Positions 15,522-21,832 of a stretch of DNA of 22,235 nucleotides are shown in pieces (within the stretch, counting starts at the first letter, position 1; every line of letters begins with the position of its first letter). The stretch is from JAJQBJ01 sp964387095 (GTDB lineage: Bacteria > Bacillota > Clostridia > Oscillospirales > Oscillospiraceae), in NCBI GenBank assembly GCA_964387095.1, contig CAYLVH010000021.1, forward strand, positions 1-22,235, given 5' to 3'. The translations under genes and the position numbers were made by a program. The notes beneath the pieces were generated by a model that saw only the letters and a list, made by a program, of their open reading frames with translations, did not search any database and was not told where the DNA came from.

Positions 15522-15950
15522 ATGGCGCTGGAAAAGGAAATCCTGAAGGAATATTTGCGTGCAACCCATGAATTTTCTCATCAGTTTCGGGAGCATTACG
15601 GAAAGCTGAACTTGACTTTTCCCCAAGCCCTGGTCCTGTCCTCCCTGGAGACGGAGGGAACGGTGCCCATCAGTGCGCTGGCCGAACTGACTGGCAGCGC
15701 GAACAGTACCATTTCCGGCGTGGTGGACCGGTTGGAACGCATGGGGCTGGTGCGCCGTAAGCGGTCTGAGACCGACCGCCGGGTGATTTATGTGGAGACC
15801 ACGGAGAAATATGCGGAGATCCGCAACCGCAGCGCGTCCAACGTCTCTGACTGCTTCGGAAAAATGCTGAATTCCCTGAGCCAAGCGGAGCAGGGACAGG
15901 TTCTGACCGGCTTGCAACTGCTGTGCAAGGCGCTGGCCGACGAGGAATAA
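15522..15950 (+). CDS. MarR-family transcriptional regulator
   Basis: Dimeric winged-helix DNA-binding regulator of unknown target. It has 142 residues, the normal MarR length, with ATG at 15522 after AGGAGATG. The helix-turn-helix lies at about residues 45-75 (VPISALAELTGSANSTISGVVDRLERMGLV), followed by the wing RRKRSETDRRVIYVETT, in which the Asp-Arg pair is characteristic. N- and C-terminal helices form the dimer interface. It stands alone between two terminator-like hairpins with a strong promoter and a dyad at the start site, which suggests autoregulation; neither ileS nor prfC is an obvious target. The ligand cannot be told from sequence. Confidence 0.92.
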   Translation: MALEKEILKEYLRATHEFSHQFREHYGKLNLTFPQALVLSSLETEGTVPISALAELTGSANSTISGVVDRLERMGLVRRKRSETDRRVIYVETTEKYAEIRNRSASNVSDCFGKMLNSLSQAEQGQVLTGLQLLCKALADEE

Positions 15951-15967
15951 GGATTCATGTATACTTA

Positions 15968-15994
15968 GGGCCTGCCGCGTCCCGCGGCGGGCCC
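15968..15994 (+). terminator. Terminator-like GC-rich hairpin after marR
   Basis: GGGCCTGCCGCG (15968-15979) pairs with 15983-15994, 12 pairs with one G-T, 3-nt loop. Only TT follows directly; a run of six T lies about 30 bases further on. A weak terminator or a 3'-protecting hairpin. Confidence 0.6.
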
Positions 15995-16042
15995 TTAAAG
16001 CTGCCTAAAACACTTTGTCAGCGCTTTTTTCTTTTCTGCCCG

Positions 16043-16071
16043 TTGAAATTGCGCGTCCTTCGTGTTAGAAT
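16043..16071 (+). promoter_or_regulatory. Sigma-A promoter of prfC
   Basis: TTGAAA (16043-16048), 17-nt spacer, TAGAAT (16066-16071). Predicted start near 16078, giving a leader of about 100 nt that carries the duplicated ribosome binding site. Confidence 0.72.
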
Positions 16072-16112
16072 AATCCATTATAATGACTTATTATGTGCCA
16101 ATGACCGGTTTA

Positions 16113-16176
16113 TGGAGGGTTTCCCATGTAGAGACACGGCTTTTCTGAAAAATTCTGAATAATTGGAGGGTTTCCC
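16113..16176 (+). repeat. 13-nt direct repeat of the prfC translation start region
   Basis: TGGAGGGTTTCCC occurs at 16113-16125 and again at 16164-16176, exactly 51 bp apart. Each copy holds a GGAGGG ribosome binding site and a TTTCCC spacer. The second serves prfC (TTG at 16178); the first leads into ATG-TAG. Confidence 0.9.
16114..16131 (+). promoter_or_regulatory. Start-stop element (SD-ATG-TAG) in the prfC leader
   Basis: GGAGGG (16114-16119), 6-nt spacer, ATG (16126-16128) followed immediately by TAG (16129-16131). A ribosome starting here would have a stop codon in the A site at once. Overlapping it is an alternative 16-codon ORF (ATG 16112, stop TAA 16160-16162) without its own ribosome binding site. 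That ORF is in phase with prfC and ends directly before an in-frame TTG at 16163. Confidence 0.55.
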
Positions 16177-16177
16177 T

Positions 16178-17788
16178 TTGTCAACTTACGAATCCGAAAT
16201 CAAACGCCGCCGTACCTTTGCAATTATTTCACACCCGGACGCCGGCAAGACGACCCTGACTGAAAAGTTCCTGCTGTACGGAGGCGCCATCGCCCAGGCA
16301 GGTGTGGTCAAGGGCAAAAAGAACACCCGCGCCGCCGTCTCCGACTGGATGGAGATTGAGAAGCAGCGGGGCATTTCTGTGACCTCTTCCGTGATGCAGT
16401 TCCAGTATGAGGGCTTTTGCATCAACATCCTGGATACCCCGGGACACCAGGACTTCTCCGAGGACACCTACCGCACCCTGATGGCGGCGGACTCCGCCGT
16501 CATGGTCATTGATGCCGCCAAGGGTGTTGAGGCCCAGACCCGCAAGCTGTTTAAAGTCTGTGTGCTCCGGGACATTCCCATTTTTACCTTTATCAACAAG
16601 ATGGATCGGGAGGCCAGAGACCCCTTTGAGCTTTGCGAGGAGATTGAAAACGAGCTGGGCATTGACACCTATCCCTGCAACTGGCCTGTGGGCTGCGGAA
16701 AGGAATTTAAGGGTGTCTATGACCGGGAGCACGGCTGGATGATCCACTTCACATCCAACACAAACACCCGCCAGTCCACGGCCACCGAAATCGACCTGGA
16801 TGACCCCGCCCTGGCGGATATGATCGGAGCGGATAAGCGGGAGAAGCTGCTGGAGGACGTGGAGCTGCTGGAGGGGGCCGGCGCCGAGTTTGACCTGGAG
16901 CGGGTCCGCCACGGCAAGCTGTCCCCGGTGTTTTTCGGCTCCGCCCTGACCACCTTCGGCGTGGAGCCATTCCTGGAGGAGTTCCTGCGTATGACCACTC
17001 CCCCGCTGCCCCGCAAGACAGACAAGGGGGTTGTGGACTCCTTGGACGAGGATTTCTCCGCCTTTGTTTTCAAAATCCAGGCCAATATGAACAAGGCCCA
17101 CCGGGACCGCATTGCCTTTATGCGAATCTGCTCCGGCAAGTTCGAGGCCGACAAGGAATATTACCATATGCAGCAGGGGAGAAAGATCAAGCTGTCCCGC
17201 CCCCAGCAGCTCATGGCCTCTGAGCGTGAGATCATCGAGGAGGCTTATGCCGGTGATATCATCGGCGTTTTCGACCCAGGTGTCTTCTCCATTGGAGACA
17301 CCCTGTGTGCCCCAGTCAACAAGTTTTACTTCGACCCCATCCCCACCTTTGCCCCTGAGCACTTCGCCCGGGTCCGTCCCAAGGACACCCTGAAGCGCAA
17401 GCAGTTTATCAAGGGCGCGGAGCAGATCGCCCAGGAGGGCGCCATTCAGATCTTCAAGATTCCCTTTACCGGGATGGAGGAGGTCATTGTGGGAGTGGTG
17501 GGCACCCTGCAATTTGACGTGTTCCAGTATCGCCTGAAAAACGAGTATAATGTGGAGATCATCATGGAGGGGCTTCCCTATGAAAGCCTGCGCTGGATCG
17601 ACAGCTTTGAGGGGGATATCAACGACGATCTGATCATGGCCTCGGATATGAAGTTGGTGGAGGACTACCACGGCAACCATCTGCTGCTCTTCGTCTCCCC
17701 CTGGAGCATCAAGTGGACCTGCGACAAGAATCCGACCTTGAAGCTCAGCGAGTTTGGCGGCGTAACCCGGGACGAATATAGCTTTTAA
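16178..17788 (+). CDS. prfC: Peptide chain release factor 3
   Basis: Translational GTPase that ejects RF1 and RF2 from the ribosome after peptide release; cytoplasmic. The start is TTG at 16178, 7 nt after GGAGGG; an in-frame TTG at 16163 overlaps that site. It has 536 residues, close to E. coli RF3. GTPase motifs are SHPDAGKTT (18-26), the RF3 signature KGKKNTRAAVSDWMEIEKQRG, DTPGHQDFSEDTYR and INKMD. Domain II follows, then the RF3-specific C-terminal domain (EGAIQIFKIP, GVVGTLQFDVFQYRLKNEY). The absence of EF-G domain IV and the RF3 signature exclude EF-G. It is monocistronic or joined to the next small gene, with its own promoter. Its leader has a duplicated initiation site with a start-stop codon pair, which is unusual. 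Confidence 0.95.
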   Translation: MSTYESEIKRRRTFAIISHPDAGKTTLTEKFLLYGGAIAQAGVVKGKKNTRAAVSDWMEIEKQRGISVTSSVMQFQYEGFCINILDTPGHQDFSEDTYRTLMAADSAVMVIDAAKGVEAQTRKLFKVCVLRDIPIFTFINKMDREARDPFELCEEIENELGIDTYPCNWPVGCGKEFKGVYDREHGWMIHFTSNTNTRQSTATEIDLDDPALADMIGADKREKLLEDVELLEGAGAEFDLERVRHGKLSPVFFGSALTTFGVEPFLEEFLRMTTPPLPRKTDKGVVDSLDEDFSAFVFKIQANMNKAHRDRIAFMRICSGKFEADKEYYHMQQGRKIKLSRPQQLMASEREIIEEAYAGDIIGVFDPGVFSIGDTLCAPVNKFYFDPIPTFAPEHFARVRPKDTLKRKQFIKGAEQIAQEGAIQIFKIPFTGMEEVIVGVVGTLQFDVFQYRLKNEYNVEIIMEGLPYESLRWIDSFEGDINDDLIMASDMKLVEDYHGNHLLLFVSPWSIKWTCDKNPTLKLSEFGGVTRDEYSF

Positions 17789-17846
17789 ATATTTTTTGCA
17801 TGATTTTAAGATTTCGGGGCAGACTTTATCACGGAGGTGATTTAAG

Positions 17847-18002
17847 ATGTCCAGAAACAATAACAACATGAATAGCCAGAACGCTCAGAACAATCAGAAC
17901 AGCCAGAGCAACCAGAATATGAAGATGCGTCAGAAGAACCAGCAGGCTTCCAATAACCAGAACCAGCTGAAGGATGACAGCCAGAATCAGCAGAAGAACT
18001 GA
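17847..18002 (+). CDS. 51-residue Asn/Gln-rich peptide, unknown function
   Basis: Not recognised. ATG at 17847 follows an excellent ribosome binding site (ACGGAGGTGATTT). The product begins MSRNNNNMNSQNAQNNQNSQ and ends DDSQNQQKN. Of 51 residues 17 are Asn and 13 are Gln; there is no Cys, Trp, Phe, Tyr, Pro or Gly and no membrane segment, so it should be disordered and soluble. All Gln codons are CAG while Asn uses both AAC and AAT. It lies 58 bp after prfC and its stop is 15 bp before an intrinsic terminator. Composition recalls gamma-type small acid-soluble spore proteins, but the repeat motif of that family is not evident. Because asparagine synthase follows, an Asn/Gln-sensing leader peptide is the competing idea. 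Confidence 0.75.
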   Translation: MSRNNNNMNSQNAQNNQNSQSNQNMKMRQKNQQASNNQNQLKDDSQNQQKN

Positions 18003-18017
18003 TTGTTTTGTACACCG

Positions 18018-18063
18018 GCCCGGAGGATTTCTTTTAGGATTCCTCCGGGCTTCCCTTTGTTTT
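18018..18063 (+). terminator. Intrinsic terminator after the Asn/Gln-rich ORF
   Basis: GCCCGGAGGA (18018-18027) pairs exactly with TCCTCCGGGC (18041-18050), 13-nt loop, followed by TTCCCTTTGTTTT. It separates the small ORF from asnB. I found no upstream segment that could form a clear antiterminator. Confidence 0.85.
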
Positions 18064-18092
18064 GCACAGATCCAAGCTGCGGGACATAGAAT
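18062..18092 (+). promoter_or_regulatory. Possible promoter of asnB
   Basis: TTGCAC (18062-18067) and TAGAAT (18087-18092) with a long 19-nt spacer, squeezed between the terminator and the asnB ribosome binding site. Weak; asnB might instead depend on read-through. Confidence 0.35.
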
Positions 18093-18128
18093 ACAGAGAA
18101 CAAATTCTGGAAGCAAAGGAGAATGAAT

Positions 18129-19976
18129 ATGTGCGGCATTGCGGGATTTTGTGATTTTACCCGGGAGAACCGGACGCTGGAGCTGCTCCGGGCGGGAGAG
18201 CGAATGGGGGCAGTCCTGGCCCGGCGGGGGCTGGACGACAGCGGGAGCTGGAGCTGTCAGGACTGTGTACTGGTACATAGGAGGTTGGAGGTCATTGACC
18301 CGGTCGGGGGCGCCCAGCCCATGGTCTGGCATGTGAACGGGGCGGATTGGGTGCTAGTGTACAACGGAGAGCTGTACAACGCCCCGGCCCTGCGGCGCAG
18401 GCTGGAGGAGAAGGGCTATGCCTTTGAGACCACCTCGGACACAGAGGTGGTGCTCTATGCCGGAGTGGAATATGGAAGCCAGGTGGGCCAGGAGCTTGAG
18501 GGGATCTTTGCCTTTGCATTGTGGAACAGTGAGACCCGGACCCTGCTGTGCTGCCGGGACCGCTTTGGCGTAAAGCCCTTTTTCTACGCCCGCCAGGGGG
18601 ACAGCTTTGTTTTCGCCTCCGAGTTGAAGGCCCTGTTCCAATATCCGGGGCTTGAGCCCAGGGCGAACGATCACACCTGGTGCGAACTGCTGGGGATCTC
18701 CCCTGCCCGGACAGCGGGACAGGGAACCTTTGCAGGGGTGGAGGAGCTGGAACCCGCCTACACCATGACGGTCAGTGAGTCCGGGATCCAGAAGTGGTCC
18801 TACTGGGGCCTGGTGAGCCTGCCCCATGAGGAGAACTATGAGGATACGGTGGCCCATCTCCGGGAGCTTTTGGAATCCGCCATCCGGCGGCAGCTGGTCA
18901 GCGATGTTCCCCTCTGCACCTTCCTGTCTGGCGGGCTGGACTCCTCTGTCATCACGGCGGCGGCCGCGAAGGCCTACCGGGAGGCCGGTATGCCGCCGCT
19001 GGAGACCTATTCCTTTGATTACACTGACAATGACAAGTATTTTAAGGCCTCCTCCTTCCAGCCCGACGCAGATGCCCCCTGGGCCAAACGGGTCAGCCAG
19101 GCCTGCGGCACCCGGCATACCGTGCTGACCTGCCCGGTGGCGGAGCTGCCCGATCTGCTGGATGAAGCGGTGGCTGCCCGGGATCTGCCTGGTATGGCGG
19201 ATGTGGACGCTTCCCTCCTGTGGTATTGCCGCCAGGTGGCGGAGCAGCATGTGGTGGCCGTCTCCGGGGAGTGCTCGGATGAGATCTTCGGGGGGTATCC
19301 CTGGTTTTACCGGCCAGAGATGCTGAATGCGGATACCTTCCCCTGGTGCCCGGTGCTGGAGCACCGGACGGAGGTGCTGGACCCGGAGCTGGTGCGGAAA
19401 ATCGGGCTTCAGGAGTATGTGGAGGCCCGGTATCGGGCTTCGGTGGCGCAGACCCCCCTGCTGGATGGAGAGGATGAGACGGAGCAGAAGCGGAGACAGG
19501 TGGGCTGGTTATCCGTCCGGTGGTTTATGACCGCCCTGCTGGAGCGCAAGGACCGGATGAGTATGTATTCCGGCCTGGAGGTTCGGGTGCCATTCTGCGA
19601 CCATCATCTGGTGGAATATGTCTGGAATATTCCCTGGGTCATGAAGAGCAAGGACGGCGTCCGGAAGCAGGTGCTCCGGGATGCCTTTTCCGACCTGCTG
19701 CCTGGAGATGTGCTCCGCCGGCCCAAGTCCCCCTACCCCAAGACCCACCATCCCATCTATGAGATGATGATCCGGGAGAAGCTGGCCCGGGTGCTCCGGG
19801 ATCACAACGCGCTGGTGCGGGCCTTGGTCAACCAAGAGAAGCTGGAGAAGGGGTTGCTGCGCTCCGGTGGGGACTATGGAAAGCCCTGGTTTGGGCAGCT
19901 GATGGCAGGGCCCCAGATGATGGCATACCTGTTGCAGCTGAACAGCTGGATGGAGCGGTTCCATATCGGGCTGTAA
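18129..19976 (+). CDS. asnB: Asparagine synthase (glutamine-hydrolysing)
   Basis: Makes asparagine from aspartate, ATP and glutamine in the cytoplasm. The start is ATG at 18129, 7 nt after AGGAG, so Cys2 becomes the N-terminal nucleophile once Met is removed; ATG 18123 would bury it. It has 615 residues. The N-terminal class II glutaminase contains MCGIAGF, NGELYN, SDTEV and RDRFGVKPF. The C-terminal synthetase has the PP-loop SGGLDSS (267-273) and the SGECSDEIFGGYPW and ERKDRMSMYSGLEVRVPF segments. The usual HRGPDD glutaminase motif reads RRGLDD. Length is nearer B. subtilis AsnO than AsnB, by recall. It is preceded by an Asn/Gln-rich small gene and a terminator and followed by secG with its own promoter. 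Confidence 0.94.
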   Translation: MCGIAGFCDFTRENRTLELLRAGERMGAVLARRGLDDSGSWSCQDCVLVHRRLEVIDPVGGAQPMVWHVNGADWVLVYNGELYNAPALRRRLEEKGYAFETTSDTEVVLYAGVEYGSQVGQELEGIFAFALWNSETRTLLCCRDRFGVKPFFYARQGDSFVFASELKALFQYPGLEPRANDHTWCELLGISPARTAGQGTFAGVEELEPAYTMTVSESGIQKWSYWGLVSLPHEENYEDTVAHLRELLESAIRRQLVSDVPLCTFLSGGLDSSVITAAAAKAYREAGMPPLETYSFDYTDNDKYFKASSFQPDADAPWAKRVSQACGTRHTVLTCPVAELPDLLDEAVAARDLPGMADVDASLLWYCRQVAEQHVVAVSGECSDEIFGGYPWFYRPEMLNADTFPWCPVLEHRTEVLDPELVRKIGLQEYVEARYRASVAQTPLLDGEDETEQKRRQVGWLSVRWFMTALLERKDRMSMYSGLEVRVPFCDHHLVEYVWNIPWVMKSKDGVRKQVLRDAFSDLLPGDVLRRPKSPYPKTHHPIYEMMIREKLARVLRDHNALVRALVNQEKLEKGLLRSGGDYGKPWFGQLMAGPQMMAYLLQLNSWMERFHIGL

Positions 19977-20015
19977 GGACAGAAATTGCTTGAAAAAACG
20001 GGCAAAAAATAGAAG

Positions 20016-20040
20016 ATGTCCCTTGAAATTTAAGGGGCAT
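20016..20040. repeat. Dyad overlapping the secG -35 box
   Basis: ATGTCCCTT (20016-20024) pairs with AAGGGGCAT (20032-20040), one G-T pair, 7-nt loop. It covers the -35 box of secG. No T-run follows, so it is a poor terminator for asnB; an operator is possible. Confidence 0.5.
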
Positions 20041-20051
20041 TATGATATTAT
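20023..20051 (+). promoter_or_regulatory. Sigma-A promoter of secG
   Basis: TTGAAA (20023-20028), 17-nt spacer ending TGA (extended -10), TATTAT (20046-20051). Predicted start near 20058. Confidence 0.78.
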
Positions 20052-20125
20052 GTAACATACGTTCAAGCGTCTGTCCCCGATTTTCGGTGTTTTGGAAATC
20101 CCTGTATGGGAACAAGGAAAGGAAG

Positions 20126-20374
20126 ATGAAAATGAGTGTTGTTAAGCTGATTGTCACCATTATCCAGCTGCTGGCCTCTCTGTTCCTGATCGCAGTGGTT
20201 CTGCTGCAGTCTGGTAAAAGCGCGGGCCTGTCCGGTGCCATCGCCGGCGGTATGGACACCTTTATGTCCAAGGGCAAGGCCAAGGGCTGGGATGCCAAGC
20301 TGGCCCGCTGGACCAAGTATGTGGCAATTTTCTGGATTGTTGTGACTTTGATTCTCAGCCTGATTCACGGCTGA
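20126..20374 (+). CDS. secG: Protein translocase subunit SecG
   Basis: Small membrane subunit of the SecYEG channel that assists SecA-driven export. I choose ATG 20126 (82 residues) after AGGAA; ATG 20132, after AGGAAG, would give 80 residues and is equally possible. Two membrane helices at about 6-26 (VKLIVTIIQLLASLFLIAVVL) and 60-80 (VAIFWIVVTLILSLI) flank a cytoplasmic loop containing LLQSGKSAGLSGAIAGG, the SecG hallmark. An upstream in-frame ATG at 20042 lies before the promoter start and is rejected. The gene is monocistronic between its promoter and a strong terminator; rnr and smpB, which often follow secG in Gram-positives, are not here. Confidence 0.93.
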   Translation: MKMSVVKLIVTIIQLLASLFLIAVVLLQSGKSAGLSGAIAGGMDTFMSKGKAKGWDAKLARWTKYVAIFWIVVTLILSLIHG

Positions 20375-20390
20375 TCCAATCCCTAGGCAG

Positions 20391-20422
20391 AAATCCCCGG
20401 AGAATGATCTCCGGGGATTTTT
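20391..20422 (+). terminator. Intrinsic terminator after secG
   Basis: Exact 13-bp stem (20391-20403 with 20408-20420), ATGA loop, TTTTT tail. A textbook terminator; on the minus strand it also has an AAA-derived T-run, but no gene converges here. Confidence 0.95.
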
Positions 20423-20454
20423 GCGCTCTGAATCCCTGGGAAACCCGGATAAAT

Positions 20455-20473
20455 TTAAGAAAAAGTTAAGAAA
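20455..20473. repeat. TTAAGAAA direct repeat, 11-bp period
   Basis: TTAAGAAA at 20455-20462 and 20466-20473, i.e. one DNA turn apart, 30 to 45 bp upstream of the gntR -35 box. This geometry matches OmpR/PhoP-type response regulator boxes, but could also be an AT-rich UP-like element. Confidence 0.45.
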
Positions 20474-20501
20474 GTTACAAGGATTCTTTATCTTCCCTGA
20501 G

Positions 20502-20530
20502 TTGTAATTTGGGGCCTTTGATGCTACACT
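20502..20530 (+). promoter_or_regulatory. Promoter and possible operator of the GntR-ABC operon
   Basis: TTGTAA (20502-20507), 17-nt spacer, TACACT (20525-20530) with an extended TG at 20522-20523. TGTA (20503-20506) and TACA (20525-20528) form an inverted pair across both promoter boxes, where a GntR dimer could repress. The promoter is well supported; the operator is a guess. Confidence 0.65.
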
Positions 20531-20565
20531 GAATTGATGAATCAGACAGTCTGGAGGGAGTATTT

Positions 20566-20940
20566 TTGGTGATTCTGAACCCGAGAGATGGAAGGCCGGT
20601 CTGGCAGAAAATGAAAGAGGAGCTGCGGCATATGGCGCTGATCGGGGCGGTGCGCCCGGGAGAGGCGCTACCCGGGGTCAGGGAGCTGTCCACCCGCCTG
20701 GCGATCAATCCCAAGACCATCTGGCAGGCCTATCAGGAGCTTGCGGACGAGGGCTATGTGATGATGAAAAAGGACGGAACCCCTGTGGTTGTGGACTACC
20801 GGGGCAGTAAAACGAGAAAGGCGGATTTGCTCCGGCTGCTGGACCGGGCGGCGGAGGAACTGATCTGGATGGGGATGACAGCGGAGCAACTCTCTCAGAG
20901 GTTGCTGGAGGCCCAAAAAAGAGGTGCCCAAAATGATTAG
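20566..20940 (+). CDS. GntR-family regulator, YtrA type
   Basis: Short winged-helix repressor that typically controls its adjacent ABC transporter. It has 124 residues with only a small C-terminal helix, the YtrA layout, lacking the large ligand domain of other GntR proteins. The start is TTG at 20566, 7 nt after GGAGGG; GTG at 20569 would shorten it by one residue. The helix-turn-helix covers about residues 27-70 (RPGEALPGVRELSTRLAINPKTIWQAYQELADEGYV), with the GntR signature Pro-Gly and Arg-Glu-Leu residues. The end overlaps the ABC ATPase gene by 8 nt, so the two are co-translated. Promoter boxes with a dyad upstream fit autorepression. The inducer is unknown; cell-wall antibiotics are known inducers of the Bacillus ytr operon. 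Confidence 0.93.
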   Translation: MVILNPRDGRPVWQKMKEELRHMALIGAVRPGEALPGVRELSTRLAINPKTIWQAYQELADEGYVMMKKDGTPVVVDYRGSKTRKADLLRLLDRAAEELIWMGMTAEQLSQRLLEAQKRGAQND

Positions 20941-21832
20941 AGTGAAAAAAGTGTCCAAGAGCTTTGATGGCTTTCCTGCCCTGGAGAACCTGACCATGAC
21001 GGTGCCCAAAGGCAGTGTTTATGGCCTGATCGGCCCCAACGGCGCGGGAAAATCCACCGCGATCCGGCACATCATTGGCGCGTACCGTCCGGACTCTGGC
21101 GAGGTGCTGGTGGACGAAAAGCCCGTCTACGAGAACCCGGAGGTGAAAAGCCGCATTGGGGTGATCCCAGATGACTTTTATTATTTCATGTCCGCCTCCG
21201 CCCGGGATATGATGAGGTTTTACAAGGGGATTTATCCCAGGTTCAGTGTGGAGCGGTTTGAAAAGCTCCGGGACGCCTTTCCCGAGGTGGATGAAAAGCG
21301 GCCCATCCGCCGCCTCTCCAAGGGGATGCAAAAACAGGTGGCCTTCTGGCTGGCCCTGAGCTGTATGCCGGATTTGCTGGTGCTGGATGAACCGGTGGAT
21401 GGCCTGGACCCGGTCATGAGACGGCAGGTCTGGTCCCTGATGATGGGTGATGTCATCCGGCGGGGTACCACGGTGCTGGTGTCCTCTCACAATCTCCGGG
21501 AGCTGGAGGACATCTGCGACCATGTGGGGGTGCTTAGCCATGGCAGGGGGCTCCTGGAACGCTCCCTGAGCGAGCTTCAGGACAACGTGGTGAAAATGCA
21601 GATTGTCTTTGACGGGGAGATGCCCAAGCTGCCTGTGGGCATGGACGTGCTTCATATCTCCTCGGTTGGCCGGATCTATACCCTGATTGTCCGGGGCCAT
21701 GCGGTGGATGTGACCAACCGCATGGCCACCCTGGCTCCGATTTTCATGGAGGCCATCCCCCTGACCCTGGAGGAGATTTTCATCTACGAACTGGGAGGTG
21801 ACGACTATGCAGTTAAAGAACGGGTGCTTTAA
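20933..21832 (+). CDS. ABC transporter ATP-binding protein
   Basis: Cytoplasmic nucleotide-binding subunit of an ABC-2 type exporter. The start is ATG at 20933, 6 nt after GAGGTG; GTG at 20924 is an alternative that removes that site. It has 299 residues. Walker A is GPNGAGKST (34-42), the Q-loop position carries Asp80 (VIPDD), the signature reads LSKGM (128-132) where LSGGQ is standard, Walker B is LLVLDEP (148-154) followed by the D-loop GLDP, and the switch His lies in SSHN. The last 80 residues form the usual extension of drug and lantibiotic export ATPases. It overlaps the regulator by 8 nt upstream and the permease by 26 nt downstream. The substrate cannot be told. Confidence 0.95.
   Translation: MIRVKKVSKSFDGFPALENLTMTVPKGSVYGLIGPNGAGKSTAIRHIIGAYRPDSGEVLVDEKPVYENPEVKSRIGVIPDDFYYFMSASARDMMRFYKGIYPRFSVERFEKLRDAFPEVDEKRPIRRLSKGMQKQVAFWLALSCMPDLLVLDEPVDGLDPVMRRQVWSLMMGDVIRRGTTVLVSSHNLRELEDICDHVGVLSHGRGLLERSLSELQDNVVKMQIVFDGEMPKLPVGMDVLHISSVGRIYTLIVRGHAVDVTNRMATLAPIFMEAIPLTLEEIFIYELGGDDYAVKERVL

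Noticed and set aside
16163..16177. TTG at 16163 as the prfC start
   Set aside because: It overlaps the GGAGGG site and has no ribosome binding site of its own; TTG 16178 has ideal spacing. It stays possible only through coupling with the upstream 16-codon ORF.
16229..17869. 546-codon minus-strand open frame opposite prfC
   Set aside because: Antisense shadow of prfC caused by codon bias; no start signal or recognisable domain.
20042..20125. N-terminal extension of SecG from ATG 20042
   Set aside because: It begins inside the promoter before the predicted transcript start, and known SecG proteins have no such extension.
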